Of a stretch of DNA of 64,000 nucleotides, positions 58,220-64,000 are shown in pieces. Every line of letters begins with the position of its first letter. Position 1 is the stretch's first letter. Source of the DNA: Limnomonas spitsbergensis. Taxonomy: Eukaryota; Chlorophyta; Chlorophyceae; Chlamydomonadales. The notes beneath the pieces were generated by a model. It was not told the DNA's origin, made no database searches, and worked only from the letters and a program-made list of their open reading frames with translations. A program made the position numbers and the translations under genes. The stretch lies in the NCBI GenBank assembly GCA_037349105.1, contig JAYJMM010000068.1, forward strand, positions 805,001 to 869,000, in the 5' to 3' direction.

Positions 58220-59245
58220 CCCATCTTTTCCTTCGGAGGTATGTGCTCGGGACTCGAGATGGTGCTCAGGGCAGGAATCCCGGGCATACAGTACCTGTAC
58301 GCAGCCACCAATGCTACAGTGCGGGAGATTGCAGGGGGCCGGTTAGTACAGGTGCACATGCAGTTCCTGGTGCTACTCCCCGCGACTGCCTTTGAGGGGG
58401 CATTCAGGACGTTGCCCCAGGATGTGTACGCCATTACTACCCAGCACTTCATAGAGGTAGGGGCCCAAGAGGGTCGCCATTGGTTTATGGTGGCAGGTTG
58501 GGAATGCCACGACCTCTCGGCAGCGGGCAAGGGCAAGAGGCTTGAGGGGGACATAAGCAAGTCCTTCTACCCGCTGATCAAGTTGCTAGGCACTTTGCAA
58601 ATCCTGCAACAGGCCAGACCGCCTGCATACCTGATTGAGAATGTCGCCATGCAGTTGAACCAGAGGAGTGAGAAGGCCAGTATACATGCGTTCAGTGATG
58701 TGTGCAGAATCCTGGGCAGACGAGCACTGTTTGATGCGGCACAGGTGGGCTCATATGCTCACCGCACGCGCAACTATTGGGGCAATTTGGCACCAGCCGC
58801 AGACATTGAGCATGTTATCCAGGAATCACAGAGGCCACACGATGGGATAGTGGACGACATCCTGGACGAGGGTAGCAGGGCCCAGGTTGTGATTTGCCCA
58901 GATAACGGCGGGTGCCGCATCAATGTGGCAGGGCAGCCAAGGAGGGCGCTGCCTTGCCTCATGGCCACACCATCATCATACGCCTTCAAGAACGGGCAGA
59001 TCGGGCTGGGGTTCAGGCCCATGGGGGATCTGCAGGATCCCAACGCCAATGAAAGGGAGAGGGCCGTGGGGTATGCTGTAGGGTCCACACTACCCCGCCC
59101 AGACTTTCCTGAGGGCGATAGGAGGGCAGCTTTAGGCAGGTGCATGGACGCTTGGGCCCTAGAGGCCCAGCTCAACGTGGCACTCGAGGTGGCCAAAATC
59201 ACCCCAGGAGAAGTGACTCGCAGGGCCCGCTTACCCGGCCCATAA
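58220..59245 (+). CDS. Retroelement DNA cytosine-5 methyltransferase, intact frame, U3
   Basis: 334 codons from Met 58241, one residue different from U2 (GDLQDPNAN for GDLQEPNAN, outside the motifs). Motif I (in-frame from 58220), Cys in GWECHDLS, ENV, HRTRNYWGNL and the C-terminal ALGRCMDAW are all retained, motif II acidic residue absent. Two adjacent units with a fully open DNMT contrast with their broken gag, RT and RNase H. Confidence 0.85.
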   Translation, partial: PIFSFGGMCSGLEMVLRAGIPGIQYLYAATNATVREIAGGRLVQVHMQFLVLLPATAFEGAFRTLPQDVYAITTQHFIEVGAQEGRHWFMVAGWECHDLSAAGKGKRLEGDISKSFYPLIKLLGTLQILQQARPPAYLIENVAMQLNQRSEKASIHAFSDVCRILGRRALFDAAQVGSYAHRTRNYWGNLAPAADIEHVIQESQRPHDGIVDDILDEGSRAQVVICPDNGGCRINVAGQPRRALPCLMATPSSYAFKNGQIGLGFRPMGDLQDPNANERERAVGYAVGSTLPRPDFPEGDRRAALGRCMDAWALEAQLNVALEVAKITPGEVTRRARLPGP

Positions 59246-59503
59246 TGTGACCCCGCTATCGAAATGGCCCTGAAGTCCACACACGTCGCCGTTGCCACCG
59301 CAGGCAAAGCATGCTCAGGCGAAGGGGAGGTGGCAGCGACGTACCGGCAATGCCTGGGAGAGTCTGCAGCGGCCGACTGGGCGGATGCCGCTCAGGAACC
59401 AGGTGGGCAGCCAGGGTCGTGAGTCGAGCCCGCAGACTCCAACGACGAAGATGCGGGGGAGGTTGCGAACCCACCCGGGTGTGCAGCGGGACCAGCAGCC
59501 CAG

Positions 59504-60388
59504 GTGGATGTGTGGATGGACAAGCCAGTATTGCAGTATCTCCGCCAGAAAGTGCATGCCCCAGGGGCTGAGCCAGGGGAGCAAACCAGGGTGCAGCGTA
59601 GGGCAGCACCGTTCCTGTGGGAGCCTGAGAGAGGTGGAGTGCTGATGCGGCTCATGCTAGATGGGAGACGATGCGTCGTACCCAGACCCGAGGACAGGCT
59701 AGCTGTCATCAGGGAAGCGCATGCTAGCACTGGCCATTTTGGCAGCCACCGCACGGCCTTCATGGTCATGCGGCAGCACTGGTGGCGGGGACTCAGGGCA
59801 GCAGTCAGGATGGTAGTTCAGGAATGCGGAGTGTGCGACAGGGCCAGGGCGTCCACATTTAACCATACGCAGCCCAACATGCACCCCATACCGATCGAGG
59901 GTTTATTTTTCCGATGGGGGGTGGACCTTTGCGGGCCTTTCACAACCACACCTAGGGGCAACCGGTATGTCATGGTGTGTGTCGAGCACTACTCCAAGTG
60001 GGTTGAGTTGATCCCTATCCCCAGCAAGGCGTCAGATGTGACGGCCTTGGCGTTCTTCCAAAACGTGATCGCACGGTTTGGGGGGTGTGCAGAGGTGGTC
60101 ACCGATCAGGGAACTGAGTTCCAGGGGGAGTTCCAGGACATGTTACTGGATTGCTTCATTGACCACCGCACCACCACCGCCAGCCACCCCCAGGCAGACG
60201 GGCTGTCCGAAAGGGCCGTCCAGACCCTCAAGACTGAATTGCGCAAGTGCTGCGGGGACAGGATCGACGGTGACTCGTGGGACAACAAGGAAAACAGCAA
60301 CCAGGAAGGCCAGGTGGACCACATTGCGGAATTCCTGCGGGCCCAGGCGGCCCGGGCAGAGGGCATGGCGGAAAGAAGGAGCCACTGA
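59504..60388 (+). CDS. Ty3/gypsy integrase, U3
   Basis: 294 codons; differs from U2 at residue 77 (Gly for Asp: STGHFGSH), restoring the residue found in U0 and U1, so U2 carries the derived change. Zinc ligands and D,D35E are present; truncated after SWDN as in all units. Confidence 0.8.
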   Translation: MDVWMDKPVLQYLRQKVHAPGAEPGEQTRVQRRAAPFLWEPERGGVLMRLMLDGRRCVVPRPEDRLAVIREAHASTGHFGSHRTAFMVMRQHWWRGLRAAVRMVVQECGVCDRARASTFNHTQPNMHPIPIEGLFFRWGVDLCGPFTTTPRGNRYVMVCVEHYSKWVELIPIPSKASDVTALAFFQNVIARFGGCAEVVTDQGTEFQGEFQDMLLDCFIDHRTTTASHPQADGLSERAVQTLKTELRKCCGDRIDGDSWDNKENSNQEGQVDHIAEFLRAQAARAEGMAERRSH

Positions 60389-60880
60389 CCAGGCCAAGGA
60401 AGGCGAGTCCTGCAGGAAATCGAGCCGGAAAGAAGTACCGTGAGAGACGTCCCACATGGACAGGCAAGCAGGGAGGACGAGCTGTCAATTTCCGCGGCAA
60501 GGGAGTACACCGGCGGAACGCAGCCAAGCAGGCCCAGCAGTAACCAGCCCGGAGGACAAGCGGGATCAGGAGGAGAAATGGGACACCAAGAGCCAGCTCA
60601 GCAGCGCTCAGAAGGAGGCAGCCGCCCCGGAAGTATGGCAAGCGAGCGGCTTTCTAGGGGCGGGCAGTCCCAGAGAAACGCAGACCGCAGAGACAGCCGG
60701 GGCTAGCGAAGCCGGAGCCCAGCCAGGGGCGGAGGCGGCGGGTCAGGCTCTGACCCCAGCCAGTCGGACTATGAAGACACAGAGGGGAGCGGCCCGGGCT
60801 CCAGCAGGGAATCCATGAGGCAGAAAAGGGAGAGGATCGCCCTGGAGCAGGCGGAGATGCACTTGCCCTTGCAGAAGTAG

Positions 60881-61633
60881 ATGATCCTGCAGCTGGCTGG
60901 GGGGACCAGGTTTTCCAAGATCCCAACCATCCAAGGCAACGTGCCGGTGCTGGATATGACCCAGCCTGGGTCGGTCGCTGCCAGGCAGCACTGCCAAGCC
61001 TGCATCTCCTGGGGCTCGCATAACCGGCTGGCATTATCCGACAAGCCGCCAGCGCTTGCAGTGGTAGCCGGGGAGATTGCATGGTCCTACCAATCCCTCT
61101 CAGGCATGGCCCTGTTGGTGCGGTCCATGATCAACATGTGGAACGACAAGCCAGCCAGCATGGAGCCGCTGGTGGTCGCCATAAGATCAGCGCCTCATGG
61201 CTATAGGGTCACCCGGGAGGTCGAGAGGATCAAAAGGGCGTGGTCACCCCCGGAAGCAGGACCGCCGTGCAAGGTGTCCTTGCTTACCCTGTGGACCAGG
61301 GTGGTGAAGAAGGAGGTGGACAAGCCAACCTCAGACGAGAGAGCGGCAGTCTCCTGCCTCAAGCTGGGAGTCAGGACCACCCTGGACCCTGGGGTCAAGC
61401 CGGAAGAGACAGTGGAGGCGTTTGCCAACAGGGTCCTGTCCACGGCAGAGCTGCTGCAGATCTCCAGGGATGCCGTTGACCACTTCGACAGACGGCACTC
61501 GGTGGCGCACATGTTCTATGAGGGGCTGCCTGGGGCAGTCAGGGCCACGCTAAGCGCGTTTGTTATCACTTTGCCAGACTACCTGAGCATGACGGATGAG
61601 GAGCAAGTTGCAGTGCTAACGCGGCAGGTGTAG
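60881..61633 (+). CDS. gag capsid region, U4
   Basis: 250 codons identical in protein to U2/U3, with TAG at both ends as in the other units. Upstream gag N-terminal frame at 60440-60706. Confidence 0.65.
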   Translation: MILQLAGGTRFSKIPTIQGNVPVLDMTQPGSVAARQHCQACISWGSHNRLALSDKPPALAVVAGEIAWSYQSLSGMALLVRSMINMWNDKPASMEPLVVAIRSAPHGYRVTREVERIKRAWSPPEAGPPCKVSLLTLWTRVVKKEVDKPTSDERAAVSCLKLGVRTTLDPGVKPEETVEAFANRVLSTAELLQISRDAVDHFDRRHSVAHMFYEGLPGAVRATLSAFVITLPDYLSMTDEEQVAVLTRQV

Positions 61634-61657
61634 CTATGGGAACGGTTCGCCTTGTAA

Positions 61658-62416
61658 ATGGGGGACCTGACCGCCATGGACTCCAGTCAAGGGCCAGGAG
61701 AGCAACAGCAGAGGAGCCAGGGGGAGACGCATGCGGGGCGTGGCAGAAGGGATAGGCCCGGTCAGTGGGAGGCCATGCTGAGGCTGGACGGGCCAGGAGC
61801 CGCCACCGGACAGAACGGCACCCAGCCCGCCCGACAGGAAGGAAGAGCCAAGGGAGTCACATGGGCGGAACAAGCAGCCGCTCTGACCACCAGCACCCAT
61901 GGAACTGGGGGCGCTCCTAAGGCGTGCTTCCAATGTGGCAACATGGACAACCTGGCAAGGGAGTGCATGACGCCCAGGGCCAGGGATGAGCGCCGCTCAG
62001 CACCTCTGGCCACGGACATCGCCACAGGCCAGGCCAGGCCGCCGCATCAGACGTACCCGCTGCCGCCGAAGCCGCAAGGACAGACAGCAGGCAGACCATA
62101 TGACAAGAACCAAGGCATCAGGCAATTCCCAAGACAGCAGCAGGGACAGGCGGGGCATGGCCAACAAGCGGCCCACATGTCCCACCTCACCGGCCCTTCA
62201 GAAATAGCGAAACCAGAAGGGTGGCACCAGAAGGTTGCTGAAATGCTGAGCGAGTCGGTGGCATTGATGACGCAGGTTGGGTTGGCATCCAGGCCAGAGG
62301 CATACAAGCAGGCAGCGCACAACGCCAGACCCCGGTCCTTCAGACCCTCGTCTAACAGTGAAGAGGAACCCGAATCACCTGTTATTGAACACGCTCCACA
62401 CATGTCCCGCACCTGA
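61658..62416 (+). CDS. gag nucleocapsid region, U4
   Basis: 252 codons identical to U2 (Ser at the U3-variant position), with the Asn-substituted knuckle and acidic C-terminal stretch before the frameshifted second knuckle. Confidence 0.6.
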   Translation: MGDLTAMDSSQGPGEQQQRSQGETHAGRGRRDRPGQWEAMLRLDGPGAATGQNGTQPARQEGRAKGVTWAEQAAALTTSTHGTGGAPKACFQCGNMDNLARECMTPRARDERRSAPLATDIATGQARPPHQTYPLPPKPQGQTAGRPYDKNQGIRQFPRQQQGQAGHGQQAAHMSHLTGPSEIAKPEGWHQKVAEMLSESVALMTQVGLASRPEAYKQAAHNARPRSFRPSSNSEEEPESPVIEHAPHMSRT

Positions 62417-62813
62417 AAAGAGGGCAAGCCGGTGTGCCATCTGCTGTCAGCTGGGACACCGGGCCGAGGCATGCCCTGCGCAAGACCAGCCGCTGGGCAG
62501 CATCAGGAGGAAACAGCTGGCAGAGGACACCCATAATGAAGTCCAGTGGTGGTGCACCGCGCAGGAGGCACTTCCCAGCGAGAGGGAGGTGGTGCTAACT
62601 GCTAAGGGCAGTCCGAGGCAAGGCAAAGGCCACCAGAGTACGACAGGCCATCGAGGCACGCAGAGCAGAGGAGGACCGCTGGGCCCGGAAGGGAGCCCAC
62701 CGACCCTTACCATGCAGAGAATGGTTCAGGGAGGTGAGGCGCCACCCCTTGCAACCGTCCATGCACGCCGACCAGCGCGCCCAAATTTTGTCATTAGGGG
62801 CAGCCCTGATTAA
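62277..62813 (+). CDS. Second zinc knuckle and linker, U4
   Basis: Canonical CCHC knuckle as in the other units, ending at TAA after VIRGSPD. Confidence 0.55.
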   Translation: MGWHPGQRHTSRQRTTPDPGPSDPRLTVKRNPNHLLLNTLHTCPAPEKRASRCAICCQLGHRAEACPAQDQPLGSIRRKQLAEDTHNEVQWWCTAQEALPSEREVVLTAKGSPRQGKGHQSTTGHRGTQSRGGPLGPEGSPPTLTMQRMVQGGEAPPLATVHARRPARPNFVIRGSPD

Positions 62814-62889
62814 GGCCAACGAAGAAGGCGTGTGGCCAGACACTCGCAGGCCAATGGATACCTGGCCAGTAGAGTGGCGGCTGACGTAA

Positions 62890-63600
62890 TTGACCTGCCT
62901 TTGGGACTACCAGGACATCCAGCGGACAATGCTCCAGCATAACCAACAGGGCAGACACCCACATAGGGAGGCCGGTGGCAGCAGCAGTGTAAGACGCGCG
63001 CCCGCCAGCCAGGAGGACGCGCATAGGACGAATAAGGACAGCACACGGCGAGCCACAACAGGGGAGAGCCAGACCCCAGATAGAGAGGGCTGGGCCGGTT
63101 CAGCAGGAACTGCTAGGGCCCGTGACAGCAGCAATGTGAGGCGCGATCCCGCCAGCAAGGAGGATGTGCAGAGGACGGAAGAGGACAGCACACCGCAGAT
63201 CGCAACAGGGAGCGCCAGACCCCAGAAGGAGACGGCGAGGACGGAGCAGCCGAGACTGCTAGGACCAGGGCAGCGGGAGCAAGGAGAGCGCGAAACGCCA
63301 GGCAGCGCTCGCGCCGGGGCCGCAGGGGGGCGGCAGAAAAGGGGCGCAACGGCAGGGACAGCGCGGGGTTCCCAGAGCCAACCACCAGGATCAGCCAGGG
63401 GGAACTGGAGATCTCGTGGCACGCAGAGGCCGCCGGGCAGAGCCAGCTGCCCGTCCCGCCACTATCGCCTGCAGGGCCACAACCTGGCCCCAGGCGGCAG
63501 CCCTCTTTCAAAAGCCTCATCTCTTGCACGGCATTCAGAGGGATCCTCGCGGGCCTGTTTCAATTGGCCCTGGTGTGGCTGCTCATATCCTGCCTCCTAG
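62890..63600 (+). CDS. Arg/Gln/Glu-rich linker, U4
   Basis: 236 codons, same as U3 (SQEDAH and SARAGAAGG variants). No domain. Confidence 0.35.
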   Translation: MTCLWDYQDIQRTMLQHNQQGRHPHREAGGSSSVRRAPASQEDAHRTNKDSTRRATTGESQTPDREGWAGSAGTARARDSSNVRRDPASKEDVQRTEEDSTPQIATGSARPQKETARTEQPRLLGPGQREQGERETPGSARAGAAGGRQKRGATAGTARGSQSQPPGSARGNWRSRGTQRPPGRASCPSRHYRLQGHNLAPGGSPLSKASSLARHSEGSSRACFNWPWCGCSYPAS

Positions 63601-63872
63601 GGGCCCACGCGAGTGGGCGAGGGGTACGAGGAGGAGGCTTCACTGCGGGGCAGGGGGCGTTCGTGAGCAGCAGGGGGGTAGCGGCAAATCTAGAACCTGG
63701 ATGGCTGCGCCCACCCGTGGACATGCCCGCAGGCAGCACCAGCCGCCAGCACGGCAGTTGGGACCAAAGCAACGCCAGCGCCGGGCCGCCAGTAGCGGAT
63801 GGCGAGCCGCTGTCAGGAGGAGTTATCGACATGTTCCAGCCCGGGGGAGTGGTGGAAGCCCCTTTAGAGTAA
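63416..63872 (+). CDS. Hydrophobic segment and pre-RT linker, U4
   Basis: LAGLFQLALVWLLISCLLGA followed by the Gly/Ser-rich linker and shared TAA at 63870-63872. RT would begin directly after but lies outside the window except for the first pre-RT codons. Confidence 0.35.
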
Positions 63873-64000
63873 ATCAACACAAATGAAAGGTGGCTGCTTG
63901 GAAAGCACCCCGATTTCACCAACGAGCAGCAGGAGAAGCTGGAGCAGAGCCTACGGGATCGCAAAGGCGCGTTCGCTTACTCCATGGATGGAGGACTTGC

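Larger units (their letters stand above)
52771..60285 (+). mobile_element. Array unit U3, 7515 bp
   Basis: Near-copy of U2 at exact 7515-bp offset. Differences noted include c/a at 55503 versus 47988 (gacgcg versus gaagcg), g/a in gggccgcag at about 55803, g at 56500 (ggcgcagg), gg at 59731 (actggcc versus actgacc), and gat at 59036 (caggatcc versus caggagcc). Such identity means very recent duplication, gene conversion, or an assembly duplication. Confidence 0.8.
60286..64000 (+). mobile_element. Array unit U4, cut by the window end
   Basis: The first 3715 bp of another unit, matching U3 at the 7515-bp offset. It runs through gag, knuckle, linker and hydrophobic segment and stops in the pre-RT segment just after the shared ATGG duplication (tccatggatggaggac). 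The array therefore continues beyond the window. One noted difference: cttgcccttg at 60863 where the others have cttgcacttg. Confidence 0.8.

Noticed and set aside
30733..64000. LTRs flanking each array unit
   Set aside because: The unit junctions pass directly from integrase codons to gag codons, and none of the three TGTC...GACA LTR copies or the 5540/13150 modules recurs in the array.

Overview
The window is eukaryotic, GC-rich and almost entirely built from transposable elements. No rRNA, tRNA, bacterial operon, promoter or CRISPR array could be supported, and no host housekeeping gene was recognised. Ty3/gypsy pol proteins, a LINE, a Tc1/mariner transposase, PHD fingers and cytosine-5 DNA methyltransferases (DNMTs) point to a protist or alga that uses DNA methylation. 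A green alga is a guess, not a demonstration.

Layout. 1-2225: no recognisable gene. 2226-5500: an LTR followed by the start of a plus-strand gag; the LTR is split by a 5'-truncated LINE with a clean 11-bp target duplication. 5540-7150 and 13150-14445: two related noncoding modules, each conserved block / minisatellite / conserved block, lying beside minus-strand gypsy remnants. 7151-11606: a minus-strand element reduced mainly to gag. 14450-22650: a longer minus-strand element (gag, protease, twin zinc modules, DNMT, integrase, PHD remnant), with a solo LTR inserted in its gag. 22671-27361: a plus-strand element with a large internal deletion fusing RT to integrase, followed by a well-preserved PHD finger. 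27645-28556: a more AT-rich gypsy integrase remnant. 28811-29840: a broken Tc1/mariner element holding a fragment resembling an inositol 5-phosphatase exon. 29841-30732: nothing recognised.

30733-64000 is the main feature: a head-to-tail array of defective Ty3/gypsy-like units (U0 to U4, periods 7417, 7515 and 7515 bp) with no recognisable LTRs between them. Each repeating unit carries gag, zinc knuckles, a hydrophobic segment, RT, RNase H, a DNMT and a D,D35E integrase. The DNMT lies between RNase H and integrase and resembles the DNMT3/DRM type (motifs I, IV, VI, VIII and IX/X in canonical order). All units share the same frameshifts in RT and the same gag stop codons, so the array must have grown by DNA-level duplication of an already defective copy. 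In U2 and U3 the DNMT (334 codons) and the integrase are nevertheless fully open.

A diverged DNMT sits next to the integrase in the unrelated-by-position minus-strand element (16317-16862). Three elements also carry PHD fingers. The common theme is a gypsy lineage that joined chromatin-reader modules (PHD, perhaps CW-like) to a DNA-methylation writer. Retrotransposon-borne DNMTs have been reported in dinoflagellates and charophyte algae (de Mendoza and colleagues, 2018). The placement here, the altered catalytic motif (EC instead of PC), the PHD association and the LTR-less tandem array are what deserve follow-up.
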